From NCBI RefSeq assembly GCF_037975245.1, contig NC_092564.1, positions 1,567,984 through 1,631,983 on the forward strand: a stretch of 64,000 nucleotides of DNA. Direction: 5' to 3'. Origin of the DNA: Apostichopus japonicus. Lineage: Eukaryota; Echinodermata; Holothuroidea; Aspidochirotida; Stichopodidae. The notes below the pieces were generated by a model. That model was not told where the DNA came from. It made no database searches and saw only the letters and a list, made by a program, of their open reading frames with translations. The translations under genes were made by a program, and so were the position numbers. This document shows positions 38,617-51,165 of this stretch, piece by piece; within the stretch, counting starts at the first letter, position 1, and each line of letters starts with the position of its first letter.

Positions 38617-38806
38617 GTCTTTTGTTTCCTCCGCTTGCATTTCTTGATGCTAAAAGCATTGCCTATCTGGAACATTCCTTATAGGTGCGGCAGTATCAAG
38701 AACTCTTGATGATTGTTATTGCAGATTTATTACATCGAGGTTTTAATCAAATTAATTGAAAGCGTTGTGTTTTTGTTATCCCAATAGAAGATAGTATAAA
38801 GCCATT
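38617..38806 (+). pseudogene. Partial second relic of a C-type exon
   Basis: The sequence TCCGCTTGCATTTCTTGATG through GATAGTATAAAGCCAT repeats the 3' half of relic 1. It is joined abruptly on both sides to unrelated parts of the duplicon, consistent with unequal recombination. Confidence 0.7.
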
Positions 38807-39230
38807 ACCCAAAATAGGTACGCCATTTCACTATTGAAACTAATAGAGAGAAAAAGTACCAAGGAACAGTTCTTTGGAAGGAAAGAAACAAGAGGAACAT
38901 TGTTTTCTTTTTCGAACATGCAAGGACAGTAAAAGTGATTTTATTTCACCGAATAAGTGATTTTCAGACATATTGAACGTGTCTGTACGTCATAAGTAAA
39001 TCTTCAATTTTTAATTCTCCTGAGTATATCGTGCTATGATTGCATTCATCCAATTATATGGCGTATCAATTTTAAACCACTAAAGTCAAGAAAAGTGCTA
39101 CGGATTTATGAGACAGTCAGAGCTGACACAAATTTCGGAAGAATTGTTTAGGGTTCAGATATATCTATAGAGCTTATTCCCAAGGTATCTTGGTTTGATG
39201 TGTTCGGTTTAAAGGTTTTCTTGCGCAGAA

Positions 39231-39239
39231 TATATATAA
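39231..39239 (+). promoter_or_regulatory. TATA box of cassette B2
   Basis: TATATATAA starts 53 bp upstream of the ATG at 39284, in a leader nearly identical to that of B1. Confidence 0.6.
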
Positions 39240-39283
39240 TGAGAGAACATTTGACTTTGTAGAGATATTTGAAAGCTCAAAAG

Positions 39284-39959
39284 ATGGCGAATGACATCAT
39301 AAGTTACCGTTTCTTCTTATTGTTGTTTTGTGTTCACTGTAATTATTCTTCACGACCAGAAGTAAAACTTGGATTATTGTTTAATGGAAATGGTTCCATT
39401 CTGGATCAAAGCCTGTTAAAACCACCCGTTGACGTCGCCATTGAAATGATAACTAAAGGTGTCGAAGATGGAGTTTATCTGAACTTTTCGATAACTTCGG
39501 TTGTCGGCGAAACGTTAAGGTATTGTACATATTCTTTACCTAATGTCGGAGTTGGAGTGTTTAGTCAAATGGTAAACGAGGAACAGATTTCCGCTCTAAT
39601 TGGTCACGTATGTAGTACTGAGATGACAGGCGTTGGTGATCTAGCCGCATTTCTTAATATTCCTACTATTAGTGGTGGGGCAACAGCTAGTGATTTCGAT
39701 AGCAAATTAAGATTCTCTACCTTAACTCGGACGGCGTACAAATCCGAATCTATAGCGAAATTTCTCTCTATACTATTTTCCCTCTATAAATGGAAAAGAT
39801 GTGCCATGCTTATAGGATCCCGTGATTACTTTTCTCTGGTCTCCCCTTCCATTGTGGAGGAGTTGCGAGTAAGAAAAAATTATACCTTAAATGTAGTTGT
39901 TACAGATAATTTTGAAACTGGCAAGGAAGCCTTATCGGTGGCTATCTCAGAAGCAAGAG
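39284..39959 (+). CDS. Cassette B2: first exon, ANF-receptor-type ligand-binding N-lobe
   Basis: The exon has 225 codons plus one base, donor AGAG/GTATGT (GT at 39960). All B landmarks are kept: signal peptide, C81 and C110, LNIPTISGGA, W160-K-R-C163 and four sequons. It differs from B1 at about nine residues, including I39 for A, L44 for Q, V92 for L, V117 for I and G168/D171 for R/G. Most single-base differences from B1 change the protein, unusual for such recent duplicates. The ATG was chosen over an in-frame upstream TTG as for B1. Intact, with no later exons in view. Confidence 0.85.
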
Positions 39960-39960
39960 G

Positions 39961-40165
39961 TATGTTTCTTTATTCATTGTTTGAATTGTATATTGCACAA
40001 TGTACATTGTAACAATGTACATTGTTCATTGTATATTGTACGTTGTATAGTGTACTTTGTGCAGTGTAATTTGTACAGTGTAAAAATGTACCGTGTGCAT
40101 TGTACTGCGTATTGTGTCCGGTGTACAATAAACATTTTGTATTGTACATTGCATGTTGCTTTTTT
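39961..40165 (+). repeat. TGTA-rich degenerate repeat inside the B2 intron
   Basis: Shorter version of the tract behind B1. The in-frame read-through stop comes three codons earlier (40010-40012). Confidence 0.75.
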
Positions 40166-41947
40166 GAACCACATGCCCTGAACTTAAGTAGATAAAGTAA
40201 TAATTAGTTGGGTGGGAATAGTTGAATTGTCATTCAAAATACGAGAAGAAGAGTACAAATCGTCATAAACTTACGTGGAACAATCAAATGTGTATTTTCG
40301 CTAATCGGTAACGTTTTACAATTATTATAATTTTTTTTTTTTTTGGGGGGGGGGGGTTTGGTCTATCATTCTCATCAACCCCATTGGCAAGCTCCGTCTT
40401 CTGAACCCTCCACCATACGTTACAGGAAGCCGCATCCCGTAACATTTCACTACATTGCTAACCAGTTATATATAGTTGAATTAAAAGGAGAAACTTTTAG
40501 AACCACCACTTGAATGCATGTTTTATTGCTTTGTAAACATATCGATGTATACATTTATTTCATTAAAAATGATGATGTAAATTAATGTAAACTATTAACT
40601 TTCAATAAACGATTTTGCACAAACGTTGGATCCAAATATCAACATGGCGTAATTTATAAGATTAAGAATAATTATGAAAAGCTAACATTAAAGTTAACCA
40701 ATATATTCAGCCATGATAAAAAGTCAACCAAGATAGAGCCTAGGATCGAAAACTAAGTAATATGATCCACTCTCAACCCAGTCACCTTACATTGATACTG
40801 TAACCATGTGGTCATCACAGTGTTACGTCAAGTGAGGTATCACGAGTCCCTTATATATAAAGGAGTAGACACATGATCTCGGTTAGAAGCTGGTGAGCTA
40901 TCCACTGAATACTGTGTATCTGAAGAGAGCACATATAATGTACATGAACCATATACATGACGTGGCGGACTCGACCGGACTCGGCTCCGAGTGCTCCAGC
41001 TCTGCAATATTTTTTGTAACAACAACCAAAGTTGACAATTCCCTACCAAAAAACGTAGTGGAAAAATAAAATCCCTTAATTGATTACATGAAGGGATAGA
41101 CACTGTATTGGGACTGTATTGGATGACGAGACTGTGTTTACGCAATTTTCGTCTAACGTTTATTAATATTCATTAGTGGATTTATTTTAGTGTGCGTACC
41201 TTGAATGTAGATAGCTAAAAGGTAAAGTCATAATAACACTGTCAGACTTTAACAGTCCCGACTGAATAGGGACTCGGGCTGAGACTGTCCTAGATCTCTG
41301 TCTTTAATACTCTGTCAGTGTAAATTCGCACACCACTTGCTGAGAACGTGTCTTTGCAGTACGCCTTCACCTCTCCAAGTCTTAATGGCGGCAACCGAGG
41401 AGAGGTAACAGCAAGTGGGCTGGAGTGTTTTCAGAGGATAAGTGTGTGCATGTCATAGCAATACGAGGAAAAACAAATGTGCCTAAACTGGGAGATGTCG
41501 CAAAGTCTACTTCTTAGACGACATTCCTAACAATGTCCTGTACCTCATAACATTTATCTTAAACTAGCAACCTTGGTGGTTGAGATTCATGATTTAATTA
41601 GTTAAGATGAATATTGAAGGTTACCGAATCGGTTTACGTGGCTGAATAAGTTAAGGAGGATGAACTCGTTAAGGTGGTTGAAGCCGCTGAAGTGGCTGTC
41701 AAGTAGAAAGGTTATTGGGATTGAGATGGTGGGGCTGTTGAGAGGTTGAGTAGTTCATGGATTGATGTTTCATGTCTTTCACGCGCTGCACCAACATACA
41801 CCAAGACTTGTTAAGTTTTGTTTGTCTAAATAAAGAGCAATCAACCCATCTCTGTGTTGATCCCGTACTAATGTGCGCGTAACTCTGTTTGCATAGGTTA
41901 TGTGCATCGAAATTGACGTTCCATCTTTAGCATTCTTTTCATTTAAT
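40166..41947. other. Duplicon spacer; no gene seen
   Basis: Matches 35690-38060 without the MITE. Contains T- and G-runs at 40331-40357. Confidence 0.5.
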
Positions 41948-43160
41948 AAAAAGGATTGCATCAAAACACTGAAAAAGGGATCAATTATGTGCCAGGAATA
42001 AACTATGATCTTTTCAAAAATCTCGACATTTTGGCTTTCGTTTTATCCACCTGCATTTCTTGATGTGGAAAGCATTGCATAATATTTCTGGAACATTCCA
42101 GTCTTTACTGGTGCGGCAGTATCAACAACTCTTGATGATTGCTATTGCAGATTTCTAACATCGAAGTTTTAAACATTGTAAATGGAAGCGTTGTGCTCTT
42201 TCTAAAACCAATTTCATGATTTTTCCTCCTTTGCAGCGTAAACTTGGTACTATTGAGTTTTTCATTGATTGTAATATAATTGTCCTAGTTAATAAAACCA
42301 AATTTCTTGGAATTTATATGGACTCCAACCTCACATTGAAACACCATATCGATGTTGTTTGTTCTAAAATTTCAAGAGTAATTCGTATGTTGTATAAAAT
42401 CAGCTATTTCGTCCCATCTAATATCATTAAAGTTTTGTATGGTTTACGTATTCATTCGCAACTATCCTATTGTAATATTATATGGGGAAACACTTACTCT
42501 TCTTACTTGAATCGTTTATATATTTTACAAAAAAGAGCCCTTCGTATTTTGACAAATTCTGATTACCGTGTACCAACCAAATCCCTTGTCTTCACTCAAA
42601 GGATTCCTCATATTTTTGATATCTACAATTTAAAAGTGGCTGTTTTCATGTTCAAGTATAAAAGACGCTCTTACCGCTTAAGTTTGATACTTGTTTAAGT
42701 TATAACATCACTTTCCATTCTTATAACACAAGGAAATCTCACGGTTTTTGCACATATCTTTCTTGCAATGATATTGTCCATCGATTTGTTATAAACAGTG
42801 GCGTTAAACTTTAGAATATACTAGATAACAACATTAAAAATATAAATAGTATCTCTTCCTTTAAAAAAAGGTTAAAGGATTATCTTCTAAATCATTATTG
42901 CTTGTAGGTTGTTAATTACCTTTTTCTTTGTTCATTTCCTCTATTGTTGTATTGTGTTTATCTGTACTGTTTAACTTGTTTAAGGGGGACTGCTCGTAAA
43001 AGCTAATGCATTTGTAATCCTCCTCCACCACCTTGTTTTATCTTGACTTTGTACTACCCTCTTTTATTGTTGTGAACAATATACTCAAACTCTTTTTTTT
43101 TTATCCCAAAAGAAGATACCATGAAGCCATTCTTCGGCCTGATGACCTTCGAGTGTTTGG
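41948..43160 (+). pseudogene. Decayed C-type exon (relic 2), split by a LINE
   Basis: GGATCAATTATGTGCCAGGA, AAATCTCGACATTTTGGCTT and CTTTACTGGTGCGGCAGTAT parallel relic 1 and C1. Exon sequence breaks at 42201 and resumes at 43090 with TTATCCCAAAAGAAGATACC. Frameshifts and deletions are shared with relics 1 and 3, so decay began before duplication. Confidence 0.75.
42202..43089 (+). mobile_element. 5'-truncated CR1/L2-like LINE insertion
   Basis: 42216-42698 encodes a reverse-transcriptase C-terminus (KFLGIYMDSNLTLKHHID, QLSYCNIIWGNTYSSYL, LYILQKRALRILTNS). It continues after a frameshift to KKRLKDYLLNHY near 42870-42900. CTCTTT flanks it at 42196-42201 and 43090-43095, a short possible target duplication. 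Duplicates I and III lack it. Confidence 0.8.
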
Positions 43161-44419
43161 GGTAGCTATAACTTAAGTAATTGAAGTTCTAATTTCATCG
43201 GGATTGATAAACCTTAACAAACATATCGAAATAATCATGAAATTAAGAAAGAAGTAAGTGAACTTGATGTTCTTTTACCCGGAATAAGTTTGACATCTCG
43301 GTTAAATTTTCTGTCTCACCAATTCGAAGCTAGCCTTACATTACACTATAGACATTCCATCCGCATATTTAGCATGCAGTGAATTCACCATTTACACTGG
43401 ACTGTAGCCAGGAATTCTGAGTAAGGAGTGGGCAACAATAATTTAAGGAGTGTCACAACATTTGTGTCCTGAAACTTGTAAACATGTTTTTATAAATGAC
43501 GTCGGCACAAAATTGGAAGGCACACCATTGTCCAGGGGAGGAGGTAGAGGGGGGGGGGGATGGGGAGAGTATAGTTTGCCCAAGATTGGCTAAAGTTTGG
43601 CGTTAATTTTCACACATTTACCGATAAAAGGGGTATTAAAACCTTTTTTTTCCTAGTTTTGTCATCTATAAATAGTTCGGGAGTCCCAGGTTGGGCAAGG
43701 TATCACAACAGGAGCCAATATTTTAAGTAAACCACTGTGCCTGGCATGCTTCCCAATAAAAAGAACCCGGAACTCTGCCGGGATTCCTGTGGTGGGTGTG
43801 GTAACGGGGAGTCCTATGTTGGTCCCCACAAAAATGAACTAGGTCATACCAAAATGTAACCTCTTGAGCTCACCCTGTTCTTAATGACCTCCATCTCATA
43901 GCCTTTGAAACAGGGGTCTGCGGACCCTGGTCTATGAGCACCCGGCAAGGATATCGTGCTTGCAAATCCTCTTCCAGTAATTAATGTTTGAATCTAGATT
44001 AGGTTTTTCGATAAAGTCTTACAGTGGATCATGTTTGGTGCCTATATATACTTTATTTTAACGCGAGACCAAATCATTTGCAATAAACTTAAAGTTTGAT
44101 TTCAGTATCACTATATGAGAAAGAAGTTAAATGTGTTTGTGGGTTCACACTTGACGAGCTTTTCGTCAGGCAGATGACTTCCGTTCCATTGCAAAGTAAG
44201 TCACCTGATAGGGAGACTTGGAACCTAGAGTGACGTCATAGCTGCTTCCTTCTCTGAAAAACTGTAAAGCCGCCATTCATCCATCCAACCAAAACGGGTA
44301 TTGATTTGTTACTGTAGCTGCAAATAAAGGTGTCCTATAATCAAGTATACACGTATTTTTCTTGCATCGGTATGGTTTCAGTTGCTGTACCATGACGATG
44401 TGCATACAAGCTTAGCAGG
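43161..44419. other. Duplicon tail; no gene seen
   Basis: Matches 49890-51165. No frame or element recognised beyond the duplication itself. Confidence 0.5.
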
Positions 44420-46307
44420 TAGATTCTTACCTTGAACAACCAGATTGTTCGTTAATTGAATGAAATCTTTCCTGCGTTGATACCCAATTTGGCATGGTTC
44501 GTGACTTGAACTTACTAACAAGGGTATATCTAGGTTATCTTTATCCTGGACTTACTTCAGCCCTCGAAATTCAACATGCACCGTTTATCGGTTTTCTACG
44601 AAAGGGATATACAAAGATAGTATAGTTTCGTCATTACAATGTACATCTTACACGAAAACACGTATCTGACTATATATATATATAATATTCAATATTGATA
44701 CAAGAAAATAAAGACCGTACTTTAGATGTTTTCGTCCTTGTAACGTTTATTTTACACTAAACCACATATCTACAGTTCACGGACGATCCAATGTGAATGA
44801 ATGTACACACAACTGTATTAATTATTCTGCGATACTAATTGAGACCTTTCAATCTTCATTTTCTTCCAATTTTAGTATGCGAATTTCTTTCTGAACACAG
44901 ATTTTTGTGACGCACTAGAAAAATGTAGGTTTCCGAATATTAGTTCTAAGTAAATAAGAAGATAGCCACTAGGTGGGCAAGAAATGAAAGTTGCCGAAAC
45001 GGTAATTTATTCTTTTTGACTTCGTTGTTCAGTATGGCTAATATGAGCCAAATGGAGCATTCTATTCGTCTATTGTTGCATATCTAATTATGGTGGGACC
45101 TAAAACTGTCTGTATTTAAGCTTTTGTGTTTACGGTAATTTAATTTAATTTAATTATACCATCTACCAGATGTAAATTGACGACAACGAGAAGAATGGCT
45201 TCTAATGCGTGTACTGTAACGAAGAACATCTGGCCCAGTTAGAAGATCTAAACATTTACTTGTACAATCTTTGACAAAAAGAACATAAAATTACTTCTAT
45301 TGTTATACGTGAACATCACCTGTTATTAGCCTTGTAACATTTCTTGTTACATTCAATTTCGGAAGTTGAAAAAATGTAGTTGGTCTGAAACGTAACACGC
45401 GCATACCCGATAGCAATTAATATATCATCTAAAAACAAAAAATGTCTAATGCCTATTGGTGGACGCCTCTTTGCAGTTATTGGCGGTCTTAAAATTACTC
45501 ATTACGAAACGCTTAAATAATAGTTTAGAGAGAAACCATTAAAATGTCACATTTACGTAAGCATTTATATCAAAACGGGTCACAAGTGAAAAATTATACC
45601 AAAATAAGACTCATCCAGAAATAGTTAATTGAATTGAACGGCCTTCTTCTGTAGTGTGCTAATAAGACCTCTTTTTTGCATGTCATTCTTCCTTACAAGA
45701 ACTTTGTTCAATCACCCGAATGATGTTTGGAGCAACTTTGTTGAATTTCCAGGGACAGTTCATGACGCTTTTGGCTTTTCCGCTTCAAATTGTTAAGGAA
45801 TCAAAGACAAGCATTCAACCGAAACAAATTTTTAACAATTTCACGCAAAAGGAAGTCTCTGTTAAGTCATTGATGCGTAAAGTTACCTATAATACTACGC
45901 CATTTCACTATTGAAACAAATAGAGAGAAAAAGTGCTAAGGAACATTTCTGTTGGAGGAACGAAAGAAGAGGAACATTGATTCCTTTTTCAAACCTACAA
46001 GGACATTAAAAGTGATTTTACTTTATCGAGTAAGTTTTTTTCCAGAAATATTGAACGGGTATGTACGTCATAAGTAAATCTTCGATTTTAACCATCCTGA
46101 GTATATTATATCGTGCTATGAGTGCAATCACACAATTTCATTGGGTCTGGATTCTAAACCAATAAAACAAAAACAGTGTAACGGATTTATGAGACATCCT
46201 GAGTGGAGCTGACCCACATTTCGAATGAAATTATTCGGGTTCAGATATACCTAGGTGTTATCCCAAAATCATCACGTGTTCGGTTTCATGGTTTTCCTTG
46301 CTCAGAA

Positions 46308-46316
46308 TAAATATAA
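46308..46316 (+). promoter_or_regulatory. TATA-like box of cassette B3
   Basis: TAAATATAA starts 52 bp upstream of the ATG at 46360. Confidence 0.5.
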
Positions 46317-46359
46317 TGGTAGAACATATAACTTTTAGAGATAGTTGAAAGCTCAAAAG

Positions 46360-47035
46360 ATGGCGAATGACACTATAAGTTACCGTTTCTTCTTATTGTT
46401 GTTTTGTGTTCACTGTAGTTATTGTTCACGACCAGAAGTAAAACTTGGATTATTGTTTAACGGAAATGGTTCCGCTTTGGATCAAAGCCAGTTAAAACCA
46501 CCGGTTGACGTCGCCATTGAAATGATAACTAAAGGTGTCGAAGATGGAGTTTATCTGAACTTTTCGATAACTTCGGTTGTCGGCGAAACGTTAAGAAGTT
46601 GTTCTCCTTCTGCACCTAATGTCGGAGTTGGACTGTTTAGTCAAATGGTACATGAGGATCCGATTTCCGCTCTTATTGGTCACGTTTGTAGTTTTGAAAT
46701 GATAGGCATTGGTGATCTAGCCGCATTTCTTAATATTCCTACTATTAGTGGTGGGGCAACAGCTAGTGATTTCGATGACAAATCAAGATTCTCTACCTTA
46801 ACTCGGACGGCGCACAAATCCGAATCTATAGCCAATTTACTCTCAGGTCTATTTTCCCTCTATAAATGGAAAAGATGTGCAATGCTTATACGATCCCGTG
46901 GATACTTTACTCTGGTCTCCCCTTCCATTGTGGAGGAGTTGCGAGTAAGGAAAAATTATACCTTAAACGTGGTTGTTACAGATAATTTTGAAACTGACAA
47001 GGAAGCCTTATCGGTGGCTATCTCAGAGGCAAGAG
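46360..47035 (+). CDS. Cassette B3: first exon, ANF-receptor-type ligand-binding N-lobe
   Basis: The exon has 225 codons plus one base, donor AGAG/GTATGT (GT at 47036). Same architecture as B1/B2, with C81, C110 and W160-K-R-C163. It is the most distinct B member: between residues 80 and 115 it carries SCSPSAP for YCTYSLP, HEDP for NEEQ and SFEMIG for STEMTG. Outside that window it is close to B1. A further cysteine appears near the mature N-terminus (SYCSRPE for NYSSRPE), which also removes the sequon at N20. Intact with promoter and donor; downstream exons not in view. Confidence 0.85.
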
Positions 47036-47036
47036 G

Positions 47037-47330
47037 TATGTTTCTTTATTCATTGTTTGAATTGTATATTGCACAATGGACATTGTTCATTGTATAGTGT
47101 ACTGTGTACATTGAAACAGTGTACTGTGTGCAGTGTACTGCGTACATTAAACATTTTACAGAGCATATTGGATATTGTACATTGCATATTGTACGCTTTA
47201 TAGTGTACTTTTTACAGTGTAATTTTTACAGTGTAACAATGTACTGCGTGCATTGTACTGCGTATTGTGTCCGTTGTACATTAAACATTTTATATTGTAC
47301 ATTGCATGTTGCCTTTTGTGAACCGCATGC
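47037..47330 (+). repeat. TGTA-rich degenerate repeat inside the B3 intron
   Basis: Same tract as behind B1. A possible AATAAA follows at 47414-47419. Confidence 0.75.
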
Positions 47331-49559
47331 CATGACCTTAATTAGATAAAGTAATAATTAGTTGGGTGGGAATAATCTTTCAAAATATATTACGATCGCG
47401 TTTATTGAGATAAAATAAAGGAGTTCAAACCTGTACAGACAATGAGATCAGAGCTTCTAATAATAAATTATATTTTCTGTAGATCCTTTTTGACTCTAGC
47501 AACGAAATCAGACAATACTATTCGTGATTAAAATATTCTCAAAATTGGAGGACTTGGTTGTGTACAAGAAGGACATTCTTCGATGGCATTTTCTTCATCA
47601 ACTACTTGGTATTTTACTCTCTTAAAGTCCTTTAAGATCCTTAAAGTTTCCTGTAATTACACTTTATAAACAAGTTGAAATTGTTTGTACATGATCAAGT
47701 ATGAACTCTTCCAGGAAAGGAAAAAACAATCAAAATGTATATGCCATATGTTCATTCTCAACGGGCACGCATGTAAGGAGAAGCGTACTTGAACATGTCT
47801 CATCTTCACCTGTGTTTGGTTCTGTGAAACAATTTGCTAATTAATGATAGTATTTCGGGTTGTTTAATTTAATTACATTAATAACGACTGGTAAACATTT
47901 ATCAATAATGGTAGTCTAACCCTAGCTTTCTGTACGAGTTTGTAACCCACGGAATGTTCAATAATTATATCTGAATTACGACTCGCAAGATCAGAAGGGT
48001 CTCAAAATTACTTTTATGCAACATTCCATTATAGTTTAATTGATTGAACTTTAACTACTTAATCATTTTGATTTAACATGTATTATCATTCAAAATACGT
48101 GAAGAAGAGTATAAATCGTCATAAACTTACGTGGAACATTCAAATAGTTTATTTTCGCCAATCAGTAAACGTATTTTTGTTAATATTAATGTTTTTTAAC
48201 TTGCTTGGTCTATCATTCTCATCAATCCCCGTGACAAGCTCCGTATTCTGTACCCTCCTCTATTGATACTGTAAGCATGTGATCATCACAGTGTTACATT
48301 CAAGTGAGGTATCACGATTCCCTTCTATATAAGGGAGTAGACACATGATCTCGGTTACAAGCTGGTGAGCGGTCTACGGGTACAATTTATATGATCTTAG
48401 CCAAGTATTTAACCATGAACATGACTTGGCGGACTCGGCTCCGAGTGCTCCACCTCTGCAATATTTTTGTAACAACAACCAAAGTTGACAACTCCCTACT
48501 ACAAAACGCAGTGGAGATATGAAATTCCTTATTTGATAACATGAAGTGATAGTCACCTCGCGGTGCAACACACACACACATACCCACCCGGTCGTATCGG
48601 ATGACGAGACTGTGTTAACGCAATATTCATCTAACGTTTATTAATATACATTAGTGGATTTTTTAGTGTGCGTTACCTTGAATGTAGATAGTTAAGAGGC
48701 ACAGCCATGATAACACTGTCAGACTCTAACAGTCCCAACTGAAAAGGGACTAAGACTGTCCTACATCTCTTTCTTTTATACTCTATCAGATCTGAATACG
48801 TGCTCTTCTTGCTGAGAACGTGCCTCTTTTCAGTCTTCGCGGTACACCTTCACCTCTCCAAGTCTTAATGGTGGCAACCGAGAAGAGGTAACAGCAAGTG
48901 GGCTGGAATGTTTTCAGGGGATAAGTGTGTGCATGTCATAACAATGCGAGGAAAGAACAAATTTGCCTAAACTGGGAGATGTAACAAAGTCTACTGCTTA
49001 GACGACATTTCTAACAATGTCCTGTACCTCATAACATCTCTCCTAAGCTAAAAACCTTGGTTGTGGGGAGTGGGCGGTTTAACGGTTTAGGCGGATGTGT
49101 AGTTAGGCTGAACAAGCTATGGCATTGAGGAGAATGGGCAAATTGAATAACTAATTTTGTTCAGGGAGTCCCTGGTTGGTCAAAATGGTTGAGATGCATG
49201 ATTTAATTAGTTGAGATGAATATTAAAGGGTACCGAGGCGGTTTACTTGGCTGAATAAGTTATAAGGAGGTTGAACTGGTTAAGGTTGATGAAGCGGCTG
49301 TTTTGGCTAACAATTAGAAATTTTATGGGGATTGAGATGGTGGGGGCTGTTGAGAGGTCGAGTAGTTCATGGATTGATGTTTCATGTCTTTTACGCGCTG
49401 CACCAACATACACCAAGACTAGTTAAGTTTTTTTAGCTAAATAAAGAGCAATCAACCCATCTCTCTGTTGATTCCGTACTAATGTGCGTTACCCCGTTTG
49501 CATAGGTTATGTGCATCAACATTGGCGTTCCATTTAAAGTATTCTGTCCATTTTTTTAA
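47331..49559. other. Duplicon spacer; no gene seen
   Basis: Matches the spacer of duplicate I without the MITE. Confidence 0.5.
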
Positions 49560-49890
49560 AAGGATTGCATTAAAAAACTCACACAAAAGGTATCAATAAT
49601 GTGCCAGGAGTAAACTATGATCTTTTAAACAATCACGACATTTTGACTTTCTTTTCATCCGCTTGTATTTTCTGAGGCTGAAAGCATTGCATATCTGGTA
49701 TATTATTGGAAAATTCATGTCCTTACTGGTGCGGCAGTATCAACAACTCTCAATGAATGCTATTTCAAATTTCTTACATCAAGGTCTTAATCATATTGAT
49801 TGGAAGCATTGTGCTCTTTTTCTTTTGTTATCCCAAATAGAAGATACCATAAAGCCTTTGATTCGGCCTGATGTCCTTCTTAGCTGAAAT
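49560..49890 (+). pseudogene. Decayed C-type exon (relic 3)
   Basis: AATGTGCCAGGAGTAAACTA, AACAATCACGACATTTTGAC, GAGGCTGAAAGCATTGC, CTTACTGGTGCGGCAGTATC and GATTGGAAGCATTGTGCTCT run parallel to C1. The deletion of the [12 protein letters not shown]-encoding part is the same as in relics 1 and 2. Confidence 0.8.
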
Positions 49891-51165
49891 TTAAGTAATT
49901 GAAGTTCTGATATCATTGGGAGAGAAAAACATTAGCAAACATATCGAAATAATCATGAAATTAAGGAAGAAGTAAGTGAACTAAAAGTTATTATTATTAT
50001 CTATACCCTGGATTTTAGTTTGATATTATGCATTTACCAATTTGAGGCTAGCTTTCATTACACTATAGACATTCCATCCACATATTCAGCATGCAGTGAA
50101 TTCACCATTAACACTGGACTGTAGCCAGGAATTCTGAGTTAGGAGTGGGCAACAACAATAAAAACAGTGAAATCCGCGTGGCCCAAATTGGCTAAGGTTC
50201 GTAGTTGACAGAAAACCTATCATTCCGAAAGTGTGTTACTTATATTTCATCACTATTTCACACTCTCTGCAACCTGATTTCCACAAAAACACAGTGGTCA
50301 TACGATGTCTATCATCAATCAAACTCATGTTGTTGTTCATACATTGTTAGTGACAATTCCGTGAATTTAACACACTCACCGATTAAAGGGGCATTGGAAA
50401 TTTAATTGCTTTGTCTAATAGGGATCATCTATACATAGTTCGGGAGACCCAGGGCAAGGTATCACAACAGGAACCATTGTTTTAAATATACCACTGTGCC
50501 TGACATGCATCCCAATAAAAGGAACCCGGAACTCTGCCGGGATTCCGGTGGTGGGTGTAGTAATGGGGGGGGGGGAGGGGTCCTCTGTTGGTCTCCACAA
50601 AATTGAACTACATCGTTCTCAAAGGTAACCTCTTGAGATCACCCTGTTCTTAATGACCTCCTTCTCATAGTCTTTCATTAGCACCTTAGCCATAAATAAA
50701 TAATCCGGCTATGATATCGTGCTTGCAAATCATCTTCCAGTAATTAATGTATGAATCTAAATTAGGTTTTCAATAAAGTCTTAAAGTGGATCATGTTTGG
50801 TTCCTATATATACTTTATTTTAACGCGAGACCAAATCATTTGCAATAAACTTAAAGTTTGATTTCAGTGTCACTACATGAGAAAGAAGTTAAATGTGTTT
50901 GTGGGTTCACACTTGACGAGCTTTTCGTCAGACAGATGATTTCCGTTCCATTACAAAGTAAGTCACCTGATAGGAAGAATCTAGACTGACGTCATAACTG
51001 CTTTCTTCTCTGAAAAACGGTAAAGTTTGTCATTTATCAAAACAACTACAATGGGTAACGATTTGTTAAGGTCGCCGTAAATAAAGGTGACCTTTGAATA
51101 AGTACACGTATTATCATGTAGTGGTATGGTTTCAGTTGCTATATGACGCCGATGTGCAACAAGCT

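Larger units (their letters stand above)
32095..38806. repeat. Segmental duplicate I (B1 plus decayed C exon)
   Basis: This block aligns with II and III: the 32095-33430 leader with 44420-45720, the B exon and its flanks, the region through 36100-38370, and the decayed C exon. At about 38615 it jumps back into decayed C-exon sequence, then at about 38807 into B-leader sequence, marking a recombination junction. Within the leader, 32280-32600 contains about three diverged copies of a ~125-bp unit. Confidence 0.8.
38807..44419. repeat. Segmental duplicate II (B2 plus decayed C exon)
   Basis: Starts within the B leader (AATAGGTACGCCATTTCACT, equivalent to 33486 on) and lacks the first ~1.4 kb of leader present in I and III. 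Continues through B2, a C relic broken by a LINE, and a tail (43100-44419) matched by 49840-51165. Confidence 0.8.
44420..51165. repeat. Segmental duplicate III (B3 plus decayed C exon)
   Basis: Leader (44420-46300) matches 32095-33900. The B exon, TGTA tract, spacer, C relic and tail follow in the same order as in I and II. Homology ends near 51165. Confidence 0.8.
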
